From: Heteroscillospira sp050943935
GTDB taxonomy: Bacteria; Bacillota; Clostridia; Oscillospirales; Oscillospiraceae
Direction of reading: 5' to 3'
Assembly (NCBI GenBank): GCA_050943935.1
Contig: JBMNQC010000007.1
Span: 81,092-145,091, forward strand
DNA length: 64,000 bases
The notes under the pieces are model-generated. The model searched no databases. It saw nothing but the letters and a program-made list of their open reading frames with translations, and was not told the origin of the DNA. Positions within the stretch are counted from its first letter, which is position 1. Each line of letters starts with the position of its first letter. This document shows positions 1 through 7,569 of the stretch, in pieces. The translations under genes and the position numbers were made by a program.

Positions 1-288
1 TGTCTGCACGATGAACACGGCTACGAAACAGTCATCGCTCCCTACAGCGGCACGGTCTACGACCTTGCCGCCGACGAGATGGTATACGAAGCCCAGCCCA
101 GGCTCATTGAGCGCACTCAGCCCGGCGAGGCCGCGGGGGACCCCAGAGCGCGCCAGGCTATGGGCGTGCTGCTTGACGCCGTGCGCCGTCTTGGCAATAT
201 CGCCCGCCGCTTTGATGGACACGCCAACCGGGATGTAAAGGCCTTTGCCAAGGAAGTAAACAAGCTCTGCGACAAATGGCAGGATTGA
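1..288 (+). CDS. 3' end of an unrecognised gene (5' end outside window)
   Basis: The reading frame is open from base 1 and ends at TGA 286-288, so the window cuts into a longer gene. The visible 95 residues begin CLHDEHGYETVIAPYSGTVY and end in a charged, probably helical tail (NRDVKAFAKEVNKLCDKWQD). I do not recognise the family. The stop overlaps the start of the next gene by 13 bases, which points to translational coupling in one operon with the GntR gene. An internal ATG at 79 is not preceded by a convincing ribosome binding site. Confidence 0.6.
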   Translation, partial: CLHDEHGYETVIAPYSGTVYDLAADEMVYEAQPRLIERTQPGEAAGDPRARQAMGVLLDAVRRLGNIARRFDGHANRDVKAFAKEVNKLCDKWQD

Positions 289-947
289 CGCTCAACCGCA
301 CGGTGCAGGAGCCGTTGTACGCCCAGCTGCGCAGCGACATACTACGGGGCGTGCATCCTCCGGGCGCGCAGCTGAACGAATCCGAGCTGTCCCGCCGTTA
401 CTCCGTGTCCCGCTCCCCTCTGCGCGAGGCCCTCAGCCGGCTGGCGGGCGAAGGCCTGCTCGAAGCCATACCAAACCGGGGCATTTTCGTCCGCAGATTC
501 ACGGAGAAATATATAAACGACGTTCTGAATATGCGCGATATTCTGGAGCGTCGGGGCGTGCGCTCCTTCCGCAATACCGAGGACGAGCGCAACCGGCTGG
601 CCGCCATGCGCGCCGAGGCCGAGGCCATACTTTCCCAGCAGCCCTTTGATGTGGAGCGCCACAACGAGTTTGACGCCCGTATGCACCGCATGGTCATGGG
701 CTTTAACGACAACGAGTATATAGACCAGCTCTCCTATCAGATCTACACCCTCTCCACCCTGTTTTCCATACAGCTCAAAACACCGGAGGGCGGCATTGAG
801 AGCGAAATGCAGCACATTGAGCTTATAGACACCCTTCTTCGGGGTGAGCTGGTAAGCGCCGAGCGCCTGCTGCAAAAGCATATCCGCCGCACAAAAAAGC
901 TGGTGCGGGACGCAATGAAAAAAACCGGGGAGGCGAAAAAAGCTTGA
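276..947 (+). CDS. GntR family transcriptional regulator (FCD-type)
   Basis: 223 residues. The N-terminal winged helix-turn-helix is classic GntR: LYAQLRSDILRGVHPPGAQL, then SELSRRYSVSRSPLREALSRL, then a GLLEAIPNRGIFVRRF wing. The rest is helical with the spacing of an FCD ligand-binding domain (FadR subfamily), which usually binds a small organic acid through a metal. The ATG at 276 lies inside the previous gene, and the stop overlaps the next start (TTGA), so expression is probably coupled on both sides. It is therefore likely to regulate, or simply be co-transcribed with, the FAD-dependent oxidoreductase. The effector cannot be told from sequence. Confidence 0.9.
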   Translation: MAGLTLNRTVQEPLYAQLRSDILRGVHPPGAQLNESELSRRYSVSRSPLREALSRLAGEGLLEAIPNRGIFVRRFTEKYINDVLNMRDILERRGVRSFRNTEDERNRLAAMRAEAEAILSQQPFDVERHNEFDARMHRMVMGFNDNEYIDQLSYQIYTLSTLFSIQLKTPEGGIESEMQHIELIDTLLRGELVSAERLLQKHIRRTKKLVRDAMKKTGEAKKA

Positions 948-2530
948 TAAAGATTACAAATCTCCGCCTTCCCCCTCTGTCCGGCGAGGCCGAGATACGC
1001 CTGGAAGCCGCCAAGCGGCTGCGCATCAGGCCGGAGACCATCAGCGGCATTACGGTCACCCGCTCCTCCATAGACGCCCGCAGGGGCCGTCAGGCCGCTC
1101 TGGTGTGCTCCGTGCTGGTGTCCTGCGCCGACGAGCGGACTGTTTTGCGGAAAAACCGCGATGCGTCCGTGAGTCCCTACGAGGAAAAGACCTATGCTCC
1201 CCCGGAGCGCCTGCGCCAAAGCGGCAAAATGCCCGTGGTGGTGGGCCTTGGCCCGGCGGGACTGTTCTCCACCCTGTATCTGGCCCAGTCCGGCATACCC
1301 AGCGTGGTGCTTGAGCGCGGCGGAGATATCGACAGCCGCACCGCCGCCGTGGAGCGATACTGGCAGACCGGAAAGCTGGACAGGCAGTCCAACGTCCAGT
1401 TCGGCGAGGGCGGCGCGGGGGCTTTCTCCGACGGCAAGCTCACCACCGGCACCCACGACGGGCGCATAAGCGCCGTGCTGCACACCCTGCACCGCTTCGG
1501 CGCGCCGGAGGACATACTCTACTCCCACAAGCCCCACATAGGCACGGACATCCTGCGGGATGTGGTGCGCTCCATACGGCTGGAGCTGATACGGCTCGGC
1601 TGCGACGTGAGATTCGGCCACACCATGACGGGTATCGAAACCCGTGACGGCGCGCTCACCGCTCTTACTGTGGATTCCCCAGGCGGCGAATACCGTCTGG
1701 AGACCGACGCCGCCGTGCTGGCCATAGGCCACTCCGCCCGGGACAGCTTCGCCATGCTGTACGAAAACGGCCTGGAGATGGAGCCTAAGCCCTTCGCCAT
1801 GGGCGTGCGCATAGAGCACCGTCAGGCGGACATAGGCTATGCCCAGCTGGGTGATCTGTACGACAGACTGCCCCCGGCAGACTACAAGCTGGCCGAGCAT
1901 CTGGAAAACGGCCGCAGCGTATTCTCCTTCTGCGTCTGTCCCGGCGGCGTGGTGGTGGCCTCCGCCTCCGATGAGGGCGAGGTGGTGACAAACGGTATGA
2001 GCTACCGCGCCCGGGACGGGGAGAATATAAACGGCGCCCTGCTGGTGAACGTCACCCCGGAGGATTTCGAGGGTGACGACGCCCTGGCCGGAGTGCGCTT
2101 CCAGCGCGAGTGGGAGCGCAGAGCCTTTCTGCTGGGCGGCTCCGACGGCCGCGCCCCGGCTCAGACCGTGGTGGATTTCATGGAACAGCGCCCCTCAGAA
2201 GGCTGCGGCAGGGTGAAGCCCAGCTACCGCCCCGGCGTCACATGGACGGACCTGTCCCGGGCGCTGCCGGACTATGTGTCCGAGAGCCTGCGTCTGGCCC
2301 TGCCCCGCTTCGGGCGGAAGATCAGGGGCTTTGACAGTCCGGAGGCCGTGCTCACCGGCATAGAGAGCCGCTCCAGCTCTCCGGTGCGCATACTGCGGAA
2401 TGAGAGCCTCTGCGCCACCCGCGTACGGGGCCTCTACCCCTGCGGCGAGGGCGCCGGCTACGCGGGCGGCATAGTCTCCGCCGCCGTGGACGGCATCCGC
2501 ATTGCCGAGGCCATAATCACCGGAAAATGA
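944..2530 (+). CDS. FAD-dependent oxidoreductase (COG2509-type)
   Basis: 528 residues, start TTG at 944 overlapping the GntR stop by four bases. A small ferredoxin-like N-terminal domain (about 1-90) precedes a Rossmann FAD site, VVVGLGPAGLFS, with the GxGxxG at 101-106, followed by VVLERGGDIDSR. The conserved stretch QFGEGGAGAFSDGKLTT and the late FAD motif GLYPCGEGAGYAGGI match the widespread uncharacterised FAD-dependent dehydrogenase family of Firmicutes. It is soluble, with no signal peptide. The substrate is unknown for the whole family. A strong terminator follows directly, so this is the last gene of its operon. Confidence 0.85.
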   Translation: MIKITNLRLPPLSGEAEIRLEAAKRLRIRPETISGITVTRSSIDARRGRQAALVCSVLVSCADERTVLRKNRDASVSPYEEKTYAPPERLRQSGKMPVVVGLGPAGLFSTLYLAQSGIPSVVLERGGDIDSRTAAVERYWQTGKLDRQSNVQFGEGGAGAFSDGKLTTGTHDGRISAVLHTLHRFGAPEDILYSHKPHIGTDILRDVVRSIRLELIRLGCDVRFGHTMTGIETRDGALTALTVDSPGGEYRLETDAAVLAIGHSARDSFAMLYENGLEMEPKPFAMGVRIEHRQADIGYAQLGDLYDRLPPADYKLAEHLENGRSVFSFCVCPGGVVVASASDEGEVVTNGMSYRARDGENINGALLVNVTPEDFEGDDALAGVRFQREWERRAFLLGGSDGRAPAQTVVDFMEQRPSEGCGRVKPSYRPGVTWTDLSRALPDYVSESLRLALPRFGRKIRGFDSPEAVLTGIESRSSSPVRILRNESLCATRVRGLYPCGEGAGYAGGIVSAAVDGIRIAEAIITGK

Positions 2531-2535
2531 GCGAA

Positions 2536-2568
2536 CAGGCACCCACGCACTTGGGTGCCTGTTTTTTT
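2536..2568 (+). terminator. Rho-independent terminator
   Basis: CAGGCACCCA pairs with TTGGGTGCCTG around a short loop and is followed by a run of seven T. It sits a few bases after the stop of the FAD-dependent oxidoreductase gene. Confidence 0.9.
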
Positions 2569-2712
2569 ATCTTTCCTATCGATAATCGCGCAGAAGAGGA
2601 AAACCGTGGCGCAGTCCCAGCCGATTTCATCGCCGCACTAGGGCGAATAAGTACCCAGGCGCGCAATGCGCGCCCCTACACATTCCGAATTAGTTTTAAG
2701 CTAACTTGATAG

Positions 2713-2765
2713 TTTAAACCCCTCAGTCGCTCCGCGACAGCTCCCCTGTTAGGGGCGCTGCTTCT
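2713..2765. repeat. Small structured intergenic element
   Basis: In the gap between convergent genes (2531-2834). It contains two short stems, GTCGC/GCGAC (2726-2738) and CCCCT/AGGGG (2743-2755), in a context of the form CCCCTCAGTCGCTCCGCGAC. Similar small stem-loop units occur as dispersed intergenic repeats in clostridial genomes, which I infer from memory. No second copy was found inside this window. The rest of the gap (about 2570-2712) shows no convincing gene. Confidence 0.35.
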
Positions 2766-2795
2766 ATTGATGGCGCGCATTTAACCCAATCAAGC

Positions 2796-2832
2796 AAACC
2801 ATCCCCCGATACGATGTATCGGGGGATGGTTT
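2796..2832. terminator. Bidirectional hairpin terminator
   Basis: A perfect stem, AAACCATCCCCCGATAC / GTATCGGGGGATGGTTT, around a 3-base loop. It lies 3 bases past the stop of the minus-strand lipoprotein gene and can also stop transcription arriving from the left. Confidence 0.85.
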
Positions 2833-2834
2833 TA

Positions 2835-3626
2835 TTACCTCATATACGCGTCGGCGCAGAGGCTGCTGACCAGTATCGCATCGCACTGTCCGGCGGCAAG
2901 GGCGGCGAAGCACTCCTCCTCGCTGGTGAGCACCAGAAGCCTGTCCAGCCTCTCAAGGAGCTTTGCATCCTCCCCAAGAGCATTGCCCATGGTGGAAGAG
3001 CCCATAGTGGCCAGCACCTTGCCCTTCAGCTCGCCCCGGCGCTTCACTCCGCCGTTGGCTAGCGAGACTATCTCGTACTTCATATCCAGATAGCTGGGTG
3101 AGGTGGACAGGCCATCGGCGTCATCGTCCGTACCGAAGCCGCCCGCCACGCAGTCCACATTGCCGGAGGCCAGCTCTACTGCGGCGCTGCCCCGCTCTAT
3201 AGCCTGAAAGCGCAGCTCCCAGCCCAGCCGGGCGCACAGCTCCCGGAAAACATCTGCGTCAAAGCCCGTGACTGTGCCGTTTTCCTCATAGCACAGGGGT
3301 CTTGCGCCCTTATAGTAGCCCAGGATAAGCGTTCTGGCAGGCTGATTCTGAAGCCAGCCCGCCATATCCGCGTCAGCGGGCATGGTACATACATCATCGC
3401 CCAGCCACTTCACCGCCAGCTGAGCCAAAGTGCCGTCGGCAGCCAGGGTCATCATGCCGCCGGTGATTATATCGTAGAGACGGTCACCCTCACGGAATGC
3501 CAGACATACCTCCTGAGAGCCGAGACTGTCCACCACTCTGTAGCCGGAGGCCTCGCCTCCGGAGCAGGCGCACAGACTAACGCAAAGACAGAGCGCCAGA
3601 AGAATACTGAATATACGTTTTTGCAA
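2835..3626 (-). CDS. Lipoprotein, circularly permuted family-3 solute-binding protein
   Basis: 263 residues from a TTG start at 3626, chosen because GGAGG lies 7 bases upstream on the minus strand. An in-frame ATG at 3659 has no such site. The signal peptide has a lipobox (LCAC, Cys21), so the product is a membrane-anchored extracytoplasmic lipoprotein. Residues about 38-78 (CLAFREGDRLYDIITGGMMT... ADGTLAQLAVKWLGDD) look like the C-terminal end of a family-3 amino-acid-binding protein. Residues about 98-263 look like its N-terminal and middle parts (LGYYKGARPLCYEENG... GFDADVF, ending AGQCDAILVSS). The usual order is therefore swapped. No ABC permease or ATPase is adjacent, so it may be an orphan receptor. 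Confidence 0.7.
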   Translation of the reverse strand: MQKRIFSILLALCLCVSLCACSGGEASGYRVVDSLGSQEVCLAFREGDRLYDIITGGMMTLAADGTLAQLAVKWLGDDVCTMPADADMAGWLQNQPARTLILGYYKGARPLCYEENGTVTGFDADVFRELCARLGWELRFQAIERGSAAVELASGNVDCVAGGFGTDDDADGLSTSPSYLDMKYEIVSLANGGVKRRGELKGKVLATMGSSTMGNALGEDAKLLERLDRLLVLTSEEECFAALAAGQCDAILVSSLCADAYMR

Positions 3627-3756
3627 AGTCCGCACCTCCAAGTAAAATACAGTACGCATTATAATAAACTAAATTACCGACATTATCAAGCCAAAAGTAG
3701 CCAAAGACCCGCCCCCGGGGCGAAAAAATGCTTTTTTTACATTTTGTTCACCTTAT

Positions 3757-3789
3757 TTGGTTCCCCGTGGGTATAATTTGAGTTATAAT
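3757..3789 (+). promoter_or_regulatory. Candidate promoter region of the two-component operon
   Basis: Two -10-like hexamers, TATAAT at 3772-3777 and 3784-3789, lie 40-55 bases upstream of the response regulator start in a T-rich stretch. Neither has a clean -35 at 17 bases, so the exact start is not assigned. Confidence 0.35.
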
Positions 3790-3827
3790 GTATAAGGATA
3801 AAATCCGTTTTGAAAGGTTGACAATAT

Positions 3828-4526
3828 ATGGAAAATAACAAAAGAGCTCTCGTCGTCGAGGACGACACCAACATTGCCGAGCTGCTGCGCCTCTATCTGG
3901 AAAAAGACGGCTTTGACGTCTCTATCGCAAATGACGGCGCCAAGGGCGCCGAAATGGCTCTTTCTATGAACCCCGACCTTATGCTGCTGGACATCATGCT
4001 TCCGGAAAAAAGCGGCTGGCAGGTCTGCCGCGAGGTGCGCAAGGTCTCCAAAATGCCCATCATAATGCTCACCGCCAAGGGCGAGACCTTCGATAAGGTC
4101 TCCGGCCTGGAGATGGGCGCGGACGACTACATCGTAAAGCCCTTCGAGGTTAAGGAGCTACTGGCCCGCATACACGCCGTTATGCGCCGCACCGGCGGCG
4201 AGGACGAGGGCAGCGAAAAGCGCCGCCTCACCTTCGACAAGCTGGTGGTTGACCTCGATTCCTATGAGCTTATAGTGGACGGCAAAAAAATAGACACACC
4301 CCCCAAGGAGATGGAGCTGCTGTATCACCTCGCCTCCTCTCCCAACCGGGTCTTTACCCGCAATCAGCTGCTGGACGAGGTGTGGGGCTTCGACTATTTC
4401 GGCGACTCCCGTACCGTGGATGTGCATATAAAGCGCCTGCGCGAAAAGCTGGAGGGGGCCAGCGACCGCTGGAGCCTCAAAACCGTATGGGGCGTCGGCT
4501 ACAAGTTTGACGTTACCGAGAGCTGA
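3828..4526 (+). CDS. OmpR/PhoB-type response regulator
   Basis: 232 residues. The receiver domain (about 1-120) has the acidic pair in VVEDDTN, the phospho-acceptor Asp55 in LMLLDIMLPEKSGW, the switch Thr in MLTAKG and the conserved Lys in VKPFEVKEL. The C-terminal winged helix (about 133-230) carries the OmpR signature TPPKEMELLYHLASSPNRVF... VDVHIKRLREKL. It is a DNA-binding transcription factor activated by phosphorylation. The partner histidine kinase starts 7 bases after its stop, and an HtrA-type protease gene follows. An envelope-stress role is suggested by context only. Confidence 0.95.
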   Translation: MENNKRALVVEDDTNIAELLRLYLEKDGFDVSIANDGAKGAEMALSMNPDLMLLDIMLPEKSGWQVCREVRKVSKMPIIMLTAKGETFDKVSGLEMGADDYIVKPFEVKELLARIHAVMRRTGGEDEGSEKRRLTFDKLVVDLDSYELIVDGKKIDTPPKEMELLYHLASSPNRVFTRNQLLDEVWGFDYFGDSRTVDVHIKRLREKLEGASDRWSLKTVWGVGYKFDVTES

Positions 4527-4532
4527 CGGCCT

Positions 4533-5957
4533 ATGCGCAGCACATATTTCAAGCATTTTTTCGCCAGCGCCGCTCTGGCTGTGCTCAGCTTCCTTATCCT
4601 CGGCATGGCCTTCACCCTGCTCTCCCGCAATTTTCTGCTGGATGAGCGGCGCGAGAGCATGGAGATAAACGCCGACGAGGTGGCCCTGGCCGCCATAGCC
4701 TTTGCCGAAAATGACGATCTGTCCGACTGGAACCTGCGGGTAATGATAACCTCCATGGCCAAAAGCACCGGCAACGAGATACTCATAGCCAACTCCGACG
4801 GCGTGATAGCGCTATGCTCAGACAAGGATCTTTTCTGTCCGCATATCGGCTACCAGCTGGACAGCCAGTATATGAATATGCTGTCCTCCGGCCGCAGCGA
4901 CGGCATGACCAATATGGGCGGTCTGTTTTCCGGCGCGCACTATGTGGTCTCCGCGCCCATAATAGACCCTCACTCGGATACGACTCTCGGCTATGCAATA
5001 GTCAGCTACGACTCCAGCCGGGTCATGGAGACCTGGAACACCTTCTTCGCCATCTTCCTGTTTGTGAGCATCTGTGTGCTCAGCTTCACCGTTATTCTCA
5101 CTCTGATAACCACCCGCCAGCAGACCAAGCCCATAAACGACATGGCGGCGGCCGCTTTGAAATTCGCCCACGGCGACTTCTCCGTGCGCATAGACGATAC
5201 AGGGCGCGACGATGAGCTTGGTGCTCTCACGGCCTCCTTCAACCTCATGGCGGATTCTCTGGAAAAAAGCGAGCAGCGCCGTCAGGAATTCATTTCCAAT
5301 GTGTCCCATGAGCTGAAAACGCCCATGACCACTATTTCCGGTTTTGCCGACGGCATACTGGACGGCACCATTCCCCCGGAAAAGGCCCGCCCTTATCTGG
5401 AGACCATCTCCTCCGAGACCAAGCGCCTTAACCGCATGGTCCGGCGTATGCTGGAGCTGTCCCGCCTGCAGGCAGAGGATACAGAGTCTCTGATGAAAAA
5501 GAGCTTCGACATAAGCGAGGTGCTCATGCGCACCCTGCTCAGTCTGGAGGGCAAGATAAATTCCCGGCATCTGGATGTGGATGTGGAGCTGCCGGAGGAG
5601 CACTTCATAGTCCGGGGCGAAGGAGACGCCATCACCCAGGTGGTGTATAACCTTCTGGATAATGCCATAAAATTCTCCAAAGAGGGCACCTCAATAGGGC
5701 TGAGCCTCTGGAAGCAGGACAACAAGGCCTACGTCTCGGTGAAAAATCACGGAGACACCATACCCACCGACCAGCTGAACCTTATCTTCGACCGCTTCCA
5801 CAAAACCGACCGCTCCCGCAGCATGGACAGAGAGGGCGTGGGACTGGGACTCTACATCGTAAAGACAATACTGAACAACCACAACGAGGATATATCCGTG
5901 ACCAGCGTGGACGGCGTAACGGAATTTGTGTTCACACTTACACCCAAAAAGCCGTAA
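4533..5957 (+). CDS. Membrane sensor histidine kinase
   Basis: 474 residues. Transmembrane helix 1 (about 9-31), an extracytoplasmic sensor region (about 32-165), helix 2 (about 168-190), then a HAMP linker (KPINDMAAAALKFAHGDFSV), an HisKA dimerisation domain with the H-box SNVSHELKTPMTT (His259) and an HATPase domain with N-box NLLDNAIKFS, F-box/G1 FDRFHKTDRS and G2 GVGLGLYIVK. All catalytic motifs are present, so it should be an active kinase for the adjacent response regulator. The sensor region is not recognisable beyond a probable small-ligand or PAS-like fold. It shares an operon with the regulator. Confidence 0.95.
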   Translation: MRSTYFKHFFASAALAVLSFLILGMAFTLLSRNFLLDERRESMEINADEVALAAIAFAENDDLSDWNLRVMITSMAKSTGNEILIANSDGVIALCSDKDLFCPHIGYQLDSQYMNMLSSGRSDGMTNMGGLFSGAHYVVSAPIIDPHSDTTLGYAIVSYDSSRVMETWNTFFAIFLFVSICVLSFTVILTLITTRQQTKPINDMAAAALKFAHGDFSVRIDDTGRDDELGALTASFNLMADSLEKSEQRRQEFISNVSHELKTPMTTISGFADGILDGTIPPEKARPYLETISSETKRLNRMVRRMLELSRLQAEDTESLMKKSFDISEVLMRTLLSLEGKINSRHLDVDVELPEEHFIVRGEGDAITQVVYNLLDNAIKFSKEGTSIGLSLWKQDNKAYVSVKNHGDTIPTDQLNLIFDRFHKTDRSRSMDREGVGLGLYIVKTILNNHNEDISVTSVDGVTEFVFTLTPKKP

Positions 5958-6054
5958 CGGCGGGATTTTTATTTACCGCCTGTTAACCCGCAGTTCACAC
6001 AAAAATCCCGGAAGCGGGATATAATCAATTTACCACCTAGGGGGAACACAGCAT

Positions 6055-7413
6055 ATGTCATTCGGAAACTGGAGCGGACGCGAGGGCGTCCGCGGAGACG
6101 ACCCGTGGAACACACCGGACCCCTCCGAAAAACACGCAAGCCAATGCCGGCACGCGCCTGAGCCGGAGCTGAACGGTGCAAAGCCCGTAAGGCCCCTGGG
6201 CCGAAAGCCGCGCAGACCGGCGGCCATCATAGCCATAGTCATCATACTGCTCACCCTGATTATAGTTACGGCTCTGATGTTCAGTCTGGCAGCTCCAACA
6301 CGCACTCCGGAGCCGGAGGCAGTATTTTCGCCTCCTATATATAACGAGCTTCTTCCTCCCGACCCGGGCGATTTCGACAGCTTTCAGGAGTTTTTCGATA
6401 ACTACTACCAGAGCGGCGCCGCCAGCGGCGTGAACTCTCTGGAGCGCGTAACTCCCGAGCCGGGTCTGGAGCTGACCGTAAACAACAGCGGCGCTACCCG
6501 ACTCACCATACAGGAGGTATACGAGAAATGCAGCCCCTCCATCGTGGCCATAACCGCCGAACTGGAAAACGGCTACTACAGCTGGGGCACCGGCGTAATT
6601 TTCTCCGGAGACGGATATATAATCACCAACAGCCATGTGCTTGACGGCGCCGTGGAAGCTAAAGTCACCCTGCAGGATGACAGCGAATACCCCGCACGGC
6701 TGGTGGGCTGTGACTCCACCAGCGACCTTGCGGTTATTAAAATAGACGCCGAGGGTCTCACCCCCGCCGACTTCGGTTCCTCCGATAAGCTGCGGGTAGG
6801 CGATGATGTTGTGGCCATAGGCAACCCCATGGGTGAGGAGCTTCGCGGCACCATGACCGACGGCATAGTTTCCGCCATAAACCGTGAGGTCTATATGGAC
6901 GGCAACACCATGACCCTCATTCAGACCAACGCCCAGATAAACGAGGGCAACTCCGGCGGCGCGCTCATAGATATGAGCGGCAGGGTAATAGGCATCACCA
7001 ACATGAAGATGATGTCCTACACCTCCAGCGTGGAGGGCCTGGGTTTTGCGATACCCACCAGCACGGTTAAGCCCGTGGTGGATGAGATACTCTCCTCCGG
7101 CTTTGTGGCCGGACGGCCCGGCATAGGCGTAACCGTGGGCGGCATAGACGCCGCCAGCCAGGAGGAATTTGATATTCCCGCCGGACTGTATGTAAGCGAA
7201 GTCACTCCCGGCTCGGGCGCGGACCTTGCGGGCATAGTCCCCGGCGATATCATCACCGCCGCCGACGGCACAGAGGTGTTTACCACCGCCGACCTGAACG
7301 CCGCCAAGGGCGACCTCGGCGTTGGCGATATCATTACTCTCACAGTATGGCGTGACGGCGAATATACCGACTGCCCGGTGGAGATAATGGATATGAACTC
7401 CCTGTTCAATTAA
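6055..7413 (+). CDS. HtrA/DegP-type membrane-anchored serine protease with PDZ domain
   Basis: 452 residues, ATG preceded by GGGGGA. The N-terminus is cytoplasmic and charged, with a single membrane anchor (about 59-80, AAIIAIVIILLTLIIVTALM). The trypsin-like domain (about 155-345) carries the triad His194 (NSHVLDG), Asp224 (SDLAVI) and Ser300 (EGNSGGAL). A PDZ domain (about 355-445; GLYVSEVTPGSGADLAGI... GDIITAADG) follows. It should degrade or refold damaged exported proteins on the outer face of the membrane. It lies about 100 bases after the two-component operon, a common arrangement in which the system controls the protease. A strong terminator follows. Confidence 0.93.
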   Translation: MSFGNWSGREGVRGDDPWNTPDPSEKHASQCRHAPEPELNGAKPVRPLGRKPRRPAAIIAIVIILLTLIIVTALMFSLAAPTRTPEPEAVFSPPIYNELLPPDPGDFDSFQEFFDNYYQSGAASGVNSLERVTPEPGLELTVNNSGATRLTIQEVYEKCSPSIVAITAELENGYYSWGTGVIFSGDGYIITNSHVLDGAVEAKVTLQDDSEYPARLVGCDSTSDLAVIKIDAEGLTPADFGSSDKLRVGDDVVAIGNPMGEELRGTMTDGIVSAINREVYMDGNTMTLIQTNAQINEGNSGGALIDMSGRVIGITNMKMMSYTSSVEGLGFAIPTSTVKPVVDEILSSGFVAGRPGIGVTVGGIDAASQEEFDIPAGLYVSEVTPGSGADLAGIVPGDIITAADGTEVFTTADLNAAKGDLGVGDIITLTVWRDGEYTDCPVEIMDMNSLFN

Positions 7414-7458
7414 TTTGCTACTCTTCTTTTTCCTATAAACACTCCTCTCTTTTTGGCG

Positions 7459-7484
7459 AAGCCCCGGACGAAAGTCCGGGGCTT
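7459..7484 (+). terminator. Rho-independent terminator
   Basis: AAGCCCCGGAC / GTCCGGGGCTT around a GAAA tetraloop, about 45 bases downstream of the HtrA-type gene. It separates that gene from the promoter of the next one. Confidence 0.85.
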
Positions 7485-7501
7485 TGTCATCAAGCTTTTC
7501 A

Positions 7502-7530
7502 TTGCGGCGGCAGCTCTGCCCATGTATAAT
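7502..7530 (+). promoter_or_regulatory. Sigma-70-type promoter
   Basis: TTGCGG (7502-7507), 17-base spacer, TATAAT (7525-7530). It lies between the terminator and the ATG at 7570, which supports 7570 as the start of the next gene rather than an in-frame ATG at 7453. Confidence 0.65.
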
Positions 7531-7569
7531 AGACATGCTGAGCCATTCAGCAGAAACGGAGCCTTTGAT

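Noticed and set aside
6004..6021. ATCCCG-GAAG-CGGGAT stem as a terminator between the histidine kinase and the HtrA-type gene
   Set aside because: Short stem without a T tract; read-through into the protease gene is as likely.
7453..7569. A 39-codon N-terminal extension of the unknown protein at 7570
   Set aside because: It would run through a terminator and the promoter; ATG 7570 has the correct ribosome binding site.
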